A stretch of 59,884 nucleotides of DNA from Acidobacteriota bacterium (GCA_003223025.1 QHXR01000023.1:1-59884), one strand, 5' to 3'; counted from the stretch's first letter, positions 16,710 to 24,493 are shown. Made by a program: numbers and translations. Notes: generated by a model from the sequence alone, not told the origin.

Positions 16710-18023
16710 TTATGAGTCGAGTTCGGCGAGCCATTTGAGTGCGCTGATGCTCGGCATGAAGGCGTATTCGCCGCCGCGCGTGACGACGAAATTTGGGATC
16801 CCCTGGAGCCTTTTGCGAACCGGTTTACGCGGCAAAGTAAAGTTTCCCCCGTCGTGATTAGACCCGATCACGGGATCCTTATCCTGGTCTCCGCCAAAAA
16901 ATATTCCGTCGTTGATCCATTCGGATTGAACGAACTCGAATTGTCTCCCGATATGTGCACCGACGAATGCGAACATCAAACCGCGGTCCTGACCGTCGTC
17001 TTCGAGCTCGCCATCGGGAAGGACCGGACCGTATGCAGTCCCGCGACGGATCATTCGATGGATCCGTGCGACTCCGGCGATCTGTGCATCGCGCGGATTC
17101 GATCGGCGAATGTGCGATCCGGCGGGCGTTTTGTATCCTGCCTGATCGTCGTCCTTGAACATGAAATCGTTGTTGAGTTTCGGATCGGCTCCGAGTTCCT
17201 TGTTGTCGTGGAAGGGACACAATGCGAGCGGAGCTCCGCTGCGCCATCGTCCCATCATCTTCGCCGCCATCAGCTCTTCATCTTCGGGAGTTGCAGAATT
17301 AGTCTTCAAATATTTTCGAAACTCGGCGACATTTTGATAGAGCTTCCGAAATACGACATATGTTCCATTGCGTCCGAGGATCTCCGGGTCTGTCTTTTGA
17401 GTTCCACCCATCTCGTCCTGGTAACCAATTACGAACTCACCGGCCTTGAGCGGTTCTTCTCTCGGATTCGTTCCGGGAATCCCGCTGCCTTCGATCGCCG
17501 GATGACTGATGCCGTCCTTGAAGCCGAACGGTTCGGTGTCGCAAGGCAGAGCGTGACAATTTTGTCTCCAGATCGCTTCGATCCCGGTCATTTGACGATA
17601 CGTCTCGCGTGCAGGATCGAGTGCTTTCTCGAGTTGCTCTTCGGTCGGTGAAACTGCGACAAGGATCACATGGACATCTTTCGACCCGAGCGGCTGTTCC
17701 CAATTCTCAGGACTGCTCGCACCGACGTCTCCCAGATCTTCCGCGCGAGACTTCATTCCCTGGCGAAACTCCCATGAGAAAGTGTCGAGCGCTTTCTGAG
17801 GCACGCCGAGCGCTTTGTAACCTTCGTAGGTCAGCGCGACGCTGACCCAAGTGTCGGCGAGCGGACTCGTCGGATTTGAAGCCGGCGTCACGACGCGGCT
17901 GATTCGCTGCATCAATTCGCGCCCGGCTTTCGGATCGTCGATTCGAAACGCGATGTAAGTCGCGACGTATGGAGACGGTCGTGGTCGGAGAACTCCGCTT
18001 TGGATGTCGTCAAGCTCAAGCAC
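16710..18023 (-). CDS. DyP-type heme peroxidase
   Basis: A 437-aa dye-decolorizing peroxidase. Key features: distal GFKDG motif at 167-171 with catalytic D170, proximal heme ligand H304 in AGSHIRRSNP, and the distal Arg region IHRMIRRGTAYG around residue 329, followed by FAFVGAHIGRQFEFVQ. DyPs oxidise dyes, aromatic compounds or small metabolites with H2O2. No signal or Tat peptide is visible, so it is probably cytosolic. The start is GTG with GGGGGAAG upstream. The length is above the 300-350 aa of the bacterial A/B types and closer to the longer C/D classes. No encapsulin gene or cargo tag is present. It is the central gene of a six-gene operon. Confidence 0.92.
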   Translation of the reverse strand: MLELDDIQSGVLRPRPSPYVATYIAFRIDDPKAGRELMQRISRVVTPASNPTSPLADTWVSVALTYEGYKALGVPQKALDTFSWEFRQGMKSRAEDLGDVGASSPENWEQPLGSKDVHVILVAVSPTEEQLEKALDPARETYRQMTGIEAIWRQNCHALPCDTEPFGFKDGISHPAIEGSGIPGTNPREEPLKAGEFVIGYQDEMGGTQKTDPEILGRNGTYVVFRKLYQNVAEFRKYLKTNSATPEDEELMAAKMMGRWRSGAPLALCPFHDNKELGADPKLNNDFMFKDDDQAGYKTPAGSHIRRSNPRDAQIAGVARIHRMIRRGTAYGPVLPDGELEDDGQDRGLMFAFVGAHIGRQFEFVQSEWINDGIFFGGDQDKDPVIGSNHDGGNFTLPRKPVRKRLQGIPNFVVTRGGEYAFMPSISALKWLAELDS

Positions 18024-18061
18024 CTTCGCTTCCCCCGCTCATGGTCTGTTTTCGACAGCCG

Positions 18062-18475
18062 CTACGATGTCCGGCCCCATGCCTGAGCACCAATTTTCCA
18101 AACGCCATCGTGGTTTGCAAAGGTGTATGCAAGAGTGCCTGTGCGAACGACGGACTGGCCCTTTATCCCGACCGTGAGCGTCCCTGACACGACGGCATAT
18201 GCAGACGAGTCTTCGACATTCCAAAAGCCCATTTCGTACGACAGATTTTCGGAGGTCACGCCAAGATTCTCACGCCATATTTCTACGTCGGCAAGCCAAT
18301 TGGCCGGCCCATTTGGACCCAACCAACGATAGGGCGCAATGCCGTCAATGATGATCGCCGTGTCATCGAAAACGCTTAGAAACAATTCGTTGTCATGGCT
18401 GTTGAAGCCGTTGATGTGGTTGTCGATCAGAGTTTGTAACTCATCCGGTAGCTTACTGGTGCCAGTCGTCGCCAT
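18062..18475 (-). CDS. NTF2-like/SnoaL-like protein
   Basis: A 137-aa protein with the cone-shaped alpha+beta fold pattern of the NTF2/SnoaL group: DNHINGFNSHDNELFLSVFDD, IIDGIAPYRWLGPNG, YAVVSGTLTVGIKGQ and GVWKIGAQAWGRTS. Family members include ketosteroid isomerase, polyketide cyclases and many small-molecule binders or stress proteins. No definite catalytic Asp/His set can be assigned. A clean ribosome site (GGGAG, 5-6 bp before ATG) supports the start. It lies 38 bp upstream of the DyP gene and may bind or isomerise the same substrate. Confidence 0.8.
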   Translation of the reverse strand: MATTGTSKLPDELQTLIDNHINGFNSHDNELFLSVFDDTAIIIDGIAPYRWLGPNGPANWLADVEIWRENLGVTSENLSYEMGFWNVEDSSAYAVVSGTLTVGIKGQSVVRTGTLAYTFANHDGVWKIGAQAWGRTS

Positions 18476-18515
18476 TATTTCTCCCTTTTTGAAATTTCCT
18501 TACGTTTGTTCTTCA

Positions 18516-19520
18516 TTACGCCATAGCGAGGTTTCGCCAGAAATTTTCCAGGCTTTCGGTACCACCGAAGAGCGTCGTGAAGTGCGTCGAGTCGACGAGC
18601 AGAATGTCTCCCGCGCGATCACCCGCCGGGGGCATCCACAAAAGACTGTTCATTTCGGTATTGCCTGCCGCCGTGAACGGATGCGGACGATCCGGATCCA
18701 CCGGTTGTTTCGCGAGCACATGAATCTCGCTGCCGTTCGGCACGACTTCGTAGTGCGGTAAATGCGGATGGAAATTCAGCGTCGGAACATCCTTTAGAAG
18801 TCCGCGCTTATCGAGATCGCCAAACGTGTTAAGCGGCGCAATGTCTCGGGTCCCCGGGACGACCGCCGGACGCAATCCCCATTTGTTGACGACCGGAACA
18901 TTCAGCTCTTTCATCAGCGAACGCGTGAACGTGCTAAATCTTTGCTGACGCGGAACGAGATTGTCGCCGTGATGGAGATACTCCATTTGACGCTGCTCGA
19001 GATCATCCGTGAAACCGACATCATGATGCGGAGCGATGAGCAGACATGTGCCCTCACGCTGCAGCCACTTATTAATCGCTTCGATCTCCCCCGACTCCGA
19101 TTCGAGCTCCGCGAGCAAATGATCCAATCCGAAAACCAGCAGTGTGTCCGTATCATCGAGGATCCGTTCATCGATCGGCTGATAATATCCCGCCTGATCG
19201 ACTCGTTGGAAAACTGCAACCGGATGCCCCGTCGCTTCGCCGGCGAGTTTCTGAAAGCTCAAGGCGGAACGATGAAAAAGTTCCAGCGTTCCGGCGATGC
19301 CCTGGAGAAACATGTCAGATTGCCACTCCGGTTTTTCGTATCCCGGCCAAAGTACATTTCGTACCTCGGTCATCGTCGAAAAACGATTTTCCATCGCCGC
19401 CGGATCGCGCTGAGATTCCCATGGATAGCTCCATGTCCAGTAAATGCTCAACCGTCGTTTGCCCGGCGTGTACTGCCGGGCAATGTGGTCTTGATTATAT
19501 GTCCGTGCTGCTGGTTTCAT
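18516..19520 (-). CDS. Conserved-looking 334-aa protein, family not recognised
   Basis: A complete 334-aa frame with GGAG 8 bp before ATG. The N terminus is rich in aromatic residues (LSIYWTWSYPWESQRDP). The middle has a Rossmann-like alternation, DTDTLLVFGLDHLLAELE and LQREGTCLLIAPHHDVGF, that recalls class I glutamine amidotransferase-like or DUF4159-type folds, but no catalytic Cys follows. His-rich patches (PHHDVG, NFHPHLPHYEVV, DSTHF) could bind metal or heme. I cannot name the family. Codon use and tight spacing (14 bp after the upstream gene, 40 bp before the NTF2-like gene) argue for a real operon member. It is the least explained part of the DyP cluster. Confidence 0.75.
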   Translation of the reverse strand: MKPAARTYNQDHIARQYTPGKRRLSIYWTWSYPWESQRDPAAMENRFSTMTEVRNVLWPGYEKPEWQSDMFLQGIAGTLELFHRSALSFQKLAGEATGHPVAVFQRVDQAGYYQPIDERILDDTDTLLVFGLDHLLAELESESGEIEAINKWLQREGTCLLIAPHHDVGFTDDLEQRQMEYLHHGDNLVPRQQRFSTFTRSLMKELNVPVVNKWGLRPAVVPGTRDIAPLNTFGDLDKRGLLKDVPTLNFHPHLPHYEVVPNGSEIHVLAKQPVDPDRPHPFTAAGNTEMNSLLWMPPAGDRAGDILLVDSTHFTTLFGGTESLENFWRNLAMA

Positions 19521-19534
19521 CTTCGGGTCTCCGT

Positions 19535-20074
19535 TTACTGCAGTTGGTCGAGCATCGCCGTGAATGCATTTTTCATATTGAGTGCCTTCTTGATCTCGGA
19601 GGCGCTGACGAATGGGTATTCACCATATTCAAGAAAGCTCGGTCGATGATGATCCCGAACGAACCGTACAAATGCTTCCGGATTCGTTTTCCAATCCTCC
19701 GGAAAGCCTTCGAGGTTTTCAAAGACCGTATCCAGACCGGCAGAAGAAAAGATCGCTACTGCGTCGTCAGTGTATTTGTCGAAATCCGTGTCGAAGATTC
19801 CCATGTACTGGAAATACGTCACACCGTCTATGTCAAAAAGGTTCCAGCGCAGGTAATGCAGCTTGAGCACGTCCAGAAGATCGGGGGTTGCCGCGACACC
19901 TGTTTCTATACCGCGTGCGTACGCGTAAAAGTTGTCCTCGGTCCCCGGCTTGATCTTCGCTATGATCGAGAAGCCGTAACACGCCGGGGTCTTCGGAAAA
20001 ATCGGTCCATACTTACCCTGTTTCAGTGTTGATGTGTCCCTCGGCATCGCCATCGCGGACGGTTTAATATCCAT
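19535..20074 (-). CDS. Dimeric alpha/beta-barrel-like protein, first gene of DyP operon
   Basis: A 179-aa protein. The core YGFSIIAKIKPGTEDNFYAY, LKLHYLRWNLFDIDGVTYFQ, GIFDTDFDKYTDDAVAIF and ENLEGFPEDW has the strand-helix-strand pattern of ferredoxin-like alpha/beta barrels, and the LHYLRW/GIFDTDFDKY pair resembles the N-terminal half of DyP-like and related heme proteins. No heme ligand is evident. I chose ATG 20074 because GGAG lies 7 bp upstream; the ATG at 20080 would be too close to it. It leads the operon, 14 bp before the unknown 334-aa gene. A role in binding heme or substrate for the DyP is plausible but unproven. Confidence 0.72.
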   Translation of the reverse strand: MDIKPSAMAMPRDTSTLKQGKYGPIFPKTPACYGFSIIAKIKPGTEDNFYAYARGIETGVAATPDLLDVLKLHYLRWNLFDIDGVTYFQYMGIFDTDFDKYTDDAVAIFSSAGLDTVFENLEGFPEDWKTNPEAFVRFVRDHHRPSFLEYGEYPFVSASEIKKALNMKNAFTAMLDQLQ

Positions 20075-20353
20075 TTCCATTCTCCTTTTCTATTTCTATT
20101 TCTGGATTACTTTCGTGATCATCTTTTGTGACAGGTAATTCATGAGTCGATCGCGAAAGCAGGCGACGAAGTTTGCCAACGAGTGAGCGCGTCGAACTCT
20201 TTTGCTCTGTTGCAGCTTCTGGAGCCTGGGAGGGATCGATCCACATTACGGTAAAGCACAATAAAACAGCTGGCTAACCTGGTCACAGTATCGGCAGCGT
20301 ACATGGATTCTACGGGTGTGTCTGTGACGGGGGAACTGTTCGAATTGACAGGT

Positions 20354-20448
20354 AGTTTGGATTTGGGATTTGGGATTTGGGATTTGGGATTTGGGATTTG
20401 GTTTGGGCTTTCCAATTTCAAATTTGAAATTTCAAATTTGAAATTTGG
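20354..20448. repeat. Heptamer arrays GGGATTT and AAATTTGA
   Basis: GGGATTT/GGATTTG repeats run at 20354-20406, the reverse complement of the array at 14252. A second array of AAATTTGAAATTTC units follows at 20413-20448. Both abut element-A copies, as at the first site. Confidence 0.9.
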
Positions 20449-20460
20449 CTTTTCTCTTTG

Positions 20461-20603
20461 GGCTTCGCCCCTCGGTGTGCGGAAAAGCTATGCTTTTCCG
20501 GCCAGCCCAAAAAGATTCCCGCGGCTCCGCCGCCGAGCTGGGAGGCGGAACCTCCCAGGAAAACCCGATGCAAAAGCACAGCTTTTCCGCACACCAGGCG
20601 GCT
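20461..20603. repeat. Element A inverted pair in a spacer
   Basis: Copy 20461-20500 reads CTCGGTGTGC then GGAAAAGCTATGCTTTTCC, matching the translated copy at 5082-5120. An opposite copy at 20571-20603 has AAAAGCACAGCTTTTCC then GCACACC. Between them lie GCGGCTCCGCCGC and GGGAGGCGGAACCTCCC hairpins. Confidence 0.85.
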
Positions 20604-20616
20604 CAGCGGAAATCGT

Positions 20617-21279
20617 TCAGTCCAACACGCCCAACTCATCGAGTGCGGTCAAAAGTTCCGAAGGATCGCGATAGACGCGATATGCACCGGCGCTCGTCAG
20701 TTCATCTTCGCCGTAACCGCCGCTGAGTAGGCCGACGCTCAGCATTCCGGCGCGACGCGCGGCGAGGATGTCCCAGACCGCGTCGCCGACGACGTAGCAT
20801 TCGAGTGGCGAAACACCGAGTCGCTGCTGACATGCGAGAAAAAGATCGGGTGCAGGTTTCGCCCGGACGACGATGCCGCGATCGACGACGACGACATCAT
20901 CACCGACACCCAATGCCTCGAGCGATTTGTCGATCTCGGGGCGACGACCGGAGGTTGCGATGCCGTACATCACATTGTTCTCTTTCAAAAATTTTAGCAG
21001 TTCGACCGCGCCGGTCAGCGGCCTTCTCTGCGGAGATATTTCCATAAAGATCTCGCCGTGACGATGCTGCAGCGACTGCGATTCCTCGTCCGTCAGTTTG
21101 CGTCCGATCTCGCGTGCGACGGCACGTGCGAACAACCCCCCGCTCATCCCGATCCGCCGATGGATCCGCCATCCGTCGATGGCCATCCCCGCCTCTTCAA
21201 ACGCCCGCTGCCAAGAGAACACGTGTGCGTAAACGGTGTCGATCAACGTTCCATCCAAGTCGAAGATTAGTGCGTGCAT
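20617..21279 (-). CDS. HAD-superfamily phosphatase (phosphoglycolate phosphatase-like)
   Basis: A 220-aa HAD subfamily I hydrolase. Motif I is FDLDGTLIDT with nucleophile D7 and acid/base D9; motif II is the Ser/Thr of GIATSGRRPE; motif III Lys is in VVVRAKPAPDLF; motif IV is VVGDAVWDILAARRAG. The alpha-helical cap (residues about 15-85) is of the C1 type. Members dephosphorylate phosphoglycolate, sugar phosphates or nucleotides; the substrate cannot be fixed. The 3' end touches the element-A spacer cluster. Upstream is a decayed SDR fragment, so it is probably a lone gene. Confidence 0.87.
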   Translation of the reverse strand: MHALIFDLDGTLIDTVYAHVFSWQRAFEEAGMAIDGWRIHRRIGMSGGLFARAVAREIGRKLTDEESQSLQHRHGEIFMEISPQRRPLTGAVELLKFLKENNVMYGIATSGRRPEIDKSLEALGVGDDVVVVDRGIVVRAKPAPDLFLACQQRLGVSPLECYVVGDAVWDILAARRAGMLSVGLLSGGYGEDELTSAGAYRVYRDPSELLTALDELGVLD

Positions 21280-21285
21280 ATGTGT

Positions 21286-21408
21286 TTAGTTCAGAGTGCT
21301 CGTTTTATCGCGTAGTTCGACAAACCGATTTGCGATAGCCTTCCCAATGCCGGTGCCGCCACCGTGATCAGAATTTGGTTACCGGTCAGCTTAAAAGAAA
21401 TAGTTTTC
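21286..21408 (-). pseudogene. Remnant of a short-chain dehydrogenase (DltE-like), N-terminal fragment
   Basis: The minus strand reads KLTGNQILIT, then after a one-base shift GGTGIGKAIANRF to a stop. Put together this gives the LTGN-ILITGGGTGIG cofactor-binding start of DltE-like SDRs, about 35 residues, with no start codon and nothing after it. It is a frameshifted, truncated relic on the downstream side of the NACHT gene. Confidence 0.65.
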
Positions 21409-21505
21409 AGTTCAAAAGGGGTCAGGAGATAACGGATCGGCAGTCGATTATTTCAACCGATATCGATAATGGTCTCTAAATTCAACTCAGCCACCTATGG
21501 ATGCA

Positions 21506-23455
21506 TTAATAGTGAAAAGTACATTTCGGAAGTGTATTTCGGAGTCGCCGCATTTTCTTTAGAAAGACTTCGATCTGCTCCGCATCGCGAAAAAAATCGT
21601 CGGTCATAGCTCCAGCTTCAATTTTCCGCCGCCAAAATCCGGTGGTTATTCCAAATCTCTTCATGAATTTGGGGATGACCTCGGCTTCTTCAACCCCCGA
21701 AATTTTTGCCGCTCCTCGTTTCCGCACTGCGTTAAGGCGCGCCGCTAGCTCATGCAAATCTCGTCGTTCAAATTGCTTCAAAAGTTGCCTCTGCGAGTTC
21801 TTCCTCTCTCGTAAATCATCCCGCGATTTGGACGAAACCTCTGAAAACGCCATATCCAAAAAATAAAGTGCGTTGAGTTTTTCCACATCGTAAATTGTGA
21901 TTCTCTCAGCATTAGTAAAGACACCTAACTTTTCGATGTCAAAATTTTCGAGTCGGTGAATCGTGATTTCTACGACCCCTCTGAGATCTGGCACTTCGAG
22001 TGCGTGAAAAGGAAATCGTACCCAGTCAAGATCAACAAGGTGGCCGCCGAGGTTCCGCAAAGGTTCAAGTTTTTCGCTTATGAAGGCTTCGGTGGCACTC
22101 ATGCCATCGAATTCGAAAGTTCGCAACAGTCGGTGGTTTTCCATTAGCTCGCACGCCAGAAAGTACTCCATTATTGACTTATGGGAGAACTTATAACGGC
22201 CTTCTGCGTCTCGGTTTAAGAGAGACTTGCTTCGAATTTCGGCTTCGGCCATCCCCGGCCCCTCCATATCTGCGATGTTCTTCAGCTCAGTCGGATTCTG
22301 AATGAGCTCATCTCGCCGAACAAAATATCCACCCCTCTCTTCTCGCTTGAGGTAAAGATTAACAGCCAGGGACTGGGAGAAACGGCGAAGCATTCCCTTA
22401 TACTTCTCATCGCCGTACTTGTCGCGGACGGCCTTTTTCCGCGATTCCCGATCTATCCACCTATCCACCAGTACTTCGTAAATTTCGTATGAGAACTCAA
22501 ATGTACGATTGCTCTGCACAAGATCATTGATATAGCTCAAAAGCATTGGCCTCATGACCAAGTTAGGGCTCTTTCTAACCACTTCAAGTGCTCGGGCTCG
22601 CTTCCGTATTTGAAAAAATGCAAACCGTTTCCGCAGGTACTTCTTGATATCGCTTTCATCAAAAACCGACAGATAAACGCGTTGGAATTTGTAGGAGATT
22701 TGGTCGCCACCGAATGAGACATACCCCGTATCATCGGGAATTTCTTTGTCCGATGGAAAGAACTGTGTTCTACAGGTAACGACAATCTTCTTGAATTTTT
22801 GAGTACGTTCAAGAATTTCAGCCATCCTCCCTTCGTGGTCTTCAACCGCGTTAACGTCTTCATCAAAAGCGTCTAGAAGTAAGATTGTTTCCTGCTTGTT
22901 CTCGATCTGGTCGATCGCCTCCCAGATGTCGGGAGCTCCAAGAGGAAAGAGCCGCACACCAGGACTGGGAAAGTCATGGAGCAAATTCCAAAGGCGTCTA
23001 ACCGTGTGTCGCATGAAAAGGTTGATCAGAAAGGTCGTCTTTCCCATCCCTGAGTCAGCCAAGATCAAATAGTATTTACTTGTGTCGGCCTTATCCTTGA
23101 AAACTTCGTTCAAAAAAAGAGGTAGTAACTTCGCTTTCGCCGATGCTATATGACTCTTTCCCGGTTCATCATCTGCCGACGGCGATACGTTTTGATACTT
23201 GGTTGGAATGTAGAACCTCGTGGCCTTGTCGACGTCCGACTTCGAAATGTACGGACTTAAGTTCGCATTTAGTACTGATTGCCTCCTCTTAATCACAAAC
23301 CACTTATAGGCTTTGATGAGGAATGCAATCGTCCCGACGAATAGAATCGCCACGAAAAGCAGAACGACGATGGATTGCGGAACGCCGAAGTAGGTAAGGA
23401 TGTCCTTCAGTAGATCAATCATAGAGAACATGGCGCCTTGTCCTACTGTGACCAC
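21506..23455 (-). CDS. Membrane-anchored NACHT-family NTPase (candidate phage-defence protein)
   Basis: A 649-aa protein. A transmembrane helix spans about 28-50 (IVVLLFVAILFVGTIAFLI). The NTPase part has Walker A ADSGMGKTT (133-141), Walker B with the NACHT-type acidic run ILLLDAFDED (191-200) and a sensor strand VVTCRTQFFP (225-234). After a helical region, residues about 440-540 have leucine-rich strands (LRGVVEITIHRLENFDIEKLG) that could be a sensor; the tail is basic. STAND NTPases of this sort are proven anti-phage proteins in several bacteria, and some carry membrane effectors. The gene is visibly richer in A+T and in AAA/TTT-type codons than its neighbours and is flanked by gene relics, which points to horizontal gain. 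Start codons at GTG 23455 or ATG 23431 (AAGG 5 bp upstream) are both possible. Confidence 0.85.
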   Translation of the reverse strand: MVTVGQGAMFSMIDLLKDILTYFGVPQSIVVLLFVAILFVGTIAFLIKAYKWFVIKRRQSVLNANLSPYISKSDVDKATRFYIPTKYQNVSPSADDEPGKSHIASAKAKLLPLFLNEVFKDKADTSKYYLILADSGMGKTTFLINLFMRHTVRRLWNLLHDFPSPGVRLFPLGAPDIWEAIDQIENKQETILLLDAFDEDVNAVEDHEGRMAEILERTQKFKKIVVTCRTQFFPSDKEIPDDTGYVSFGGDQISYKFQRVYLSVFDESDIKKYLRKRFAFFQIRKRARALEVVRKSPNLVMRPMLLSYINDLVQSNRTFEFSYEIYEVLVDRWIDRESRKKAVRDKYGDEKYKGMLRRFSQSLAVNLYLKREERGGYFVRRDELIQNPTELKNIADMEGPGMAEAEIRSKSLLNRDAEGRYKFSHKSIMEYFLACELMENHRLLRTFEFDGMSATEAFISEKLEPLRNLGGHLVDLDWVRFPFHALEVPDLRGVVEITIHRLENFDIEKLGVFTNAERITIYDVEKLNALYFLDMAFSEVSSKSRDDLRERKNSQRQLLKQFERRDLHELAARLNAVRKRGAAKISGVEEAEVIPKFMKRFGITTGFWRRKIEAGAMTDDFFRDAEQIEVFLKKMRRLRNTLPKCTFHY

Positions 23456-23517
23456 ACATTCATGTATGTACGCGAAAGTTTGCAGATGTGGGAGCGGCGC
23501 AGTAATTTTTTTTGACG

Positions 23518-23546
23518 ATATTAGTACGAAAATCCTATTGGCACAA
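23518..23546 (-). promoter_or_regulatory. Possible promoter of the NACHT gene
   Basis: On the minus strand TTGTGC (23546-23541) and TAATAT (23523-23518) are separated by 17 bp, giving a leader of about 60-80 nt. The -10 is strong and the -35 is weak. Prediction only. Confidence 0.4.
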
Positions 23547-23688
23547 CTATTAAACCTGGCTCAGTCCTTGTGATTGAGCCGCTAAAGAACAATTCTCAAT
23601 TACGGACCTTTGGGTTCAAAGTGATCTAGAACACAACGAAAAAGGTCGCGACACTCCGCAGCCTCAAATCACCACATAACTTAGGAGC

Positions 23689-23866
23689 TTACGAACCCAA
23701 GGCCACTGACTTCGCACCCTTCGCTGCTTCCTGAATCAACGCAGACACGACCGTCGGTTGGGAGACGTATACCGAATGACTGCCGGCAACTTCTACAACA
23801 GTCGAACCCGCGCGCTCGGAAATAAAATACTGAGGTGGGCGGTGGGATCATTTTGTCAACGACTGC
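23689..23866 (-). pseudogene. Remnant of an alpha/beta hydrolase, C-terminal fragment
   Basis: The minus strand gives DKMIPPP, then after a one-base shift near 23836 QYFISERAGSTVVEVAGS followed by HSVYVSQPTVVSALIQEA to a stop at 23689. This is the C-terminal end of alpha/beta hydrolases of the pfam12697 type; the catalytic His is the one in GSHSVY. About 55 residues remain; the nucleophile elbow is absent. It lies between the NACHT gene and maf and directly abuts the maf stop codon. Confidence 0.72.
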
Positions 23867-23869
23867 GTA

Positions 23870-24442
23870 TCATGACGCTTCCGACTTCATCACCATTTGA
23901 TAGACCAAACCGATCGGGAGCCCGACGACGTTCCAGTAATCGCCTTCGATTCCCTCGATGAAGAGTGCGGCCTGAGCTTGAACGGCGTAAGCTCCGGCCT
24001 TATCGAGCGGATCGCCCTTCCCGACAAGAAACTCGATCTCCGCATCATTCATCGCAACGAATTTCACACGCGTTCGCTGCAACCCGACATCCACTTTAGT
24101 ATCTTTCATTACCGCGATACCTGTAAGCACCTCGTGCCAGTTTCCCGAGAGCATTCGGATCATTCGCCGCGCGTCGTCGAGATCGATCGGCTTGCCGATT
24201 ATCTGATCGTTTATCACAACGGTCGTATCCGCGGCGAGGATGATCTCGCCGGGATGCGATGCGGCAACGGCCTCCGCTTTCTCTTTCGCCAAGCGCTGCA
24301 CGTAAGTCGCCGGATCTTCGTCTTCGAGCTCGCTTTCATCGATGTCAGGAACGTCCTTCGTGAACTTCCATCCGACCGAATTCATTATTTCCGACCGGCG
24401 CGGACTGCCCGATGCGAGGATCAATTTTGGTAGTGTGATCAT
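23870..24442 (-). CDS. maf: Maf-like nucleotide pyrophosphatase
   Basis: A 190-aa Maf/YceF/YhdE protein that hydrolyses non-canonical or excess nucleoside triphosphates (dTTP/UTP or m7GTP) to monophosphates. Hallmarks: LILASGSPRRSEIM at the N terminus (the conserved SxSPRR), ILAADTTVVIND with the catalytic Asp, IGKPIDLDDARRMIRMLSG and the late DKAGAYAVQA motif with the conserved acid. I start at ATG 24442, where the family homology begins; the frame is open 112 codons further but that part overlaps dciA on the other strand. It is divergent from dciA, with 51 bp between the start codons. Confidence 0.92.
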   Translation of the reverse strand: MITLPKLILASGSPRRSEIMNSVGWKFTKDVPDIDESELEDEDPATYVQRLAKEKAEAVAASHPGEIILAADTTVVINDQIIGKPIDLDDARRMIRMLSGNWHEVLTGIAVMKDTKVDVGLQRTRVKFVAMNDAEIEFLVGKGDPLDKAGAYAVQAQAALFIEGIEGDYWNVVGLPIGLVYQMVMKSEAS

Positions 24443-24493
24443 TGAAAAGATGCGATTTAGTAAATACTCGTTTTCTCGTTTAAGATAATACCC

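Larger units (their letters stand above)
20075..20616. other. Spacer with repeat arrays upstream of the DyP operon
   Basis: No convincing gene in 542 bp. From right to left it holds an element-A cluster (20461-20603), heptamer and AAATTTG tandem arrays (20354-20448), and about 270 bp of unique sequence ahead of the DyP operon that should contain its promoter. Small open frames here are explained by the repeats. Confidence 0.7.

Noticed and set aside
16710-18023. DyP as encapsulin cargo
   Set aside because: No encapsulin gene is nearby and no C-terminal cargo-loading peptide is visible.
20064-20261. 65-aa minus-strand frame upstream of the DyP operon
   Set aside because: No family match, overlaps the first operon gene start, and its composition is not protein-like.
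14065-20603. CRISPR array
   Set aside because: The repeats are inverted pairs and contiguous heptamers without regular unique spacers, and no cas gene is present.
20303-20730. Several small frames with NPKS/GLGIW-type repeats
   Set aside because: Products of the heptamer arrays and element A hairpins, not genes.
21280-23700. tRNA-associated integration site for the NACHT segment
   Set aside because: I looked for tRNA-like arms and direct repeats on both sides and saw none; only gene relics mark the edges.
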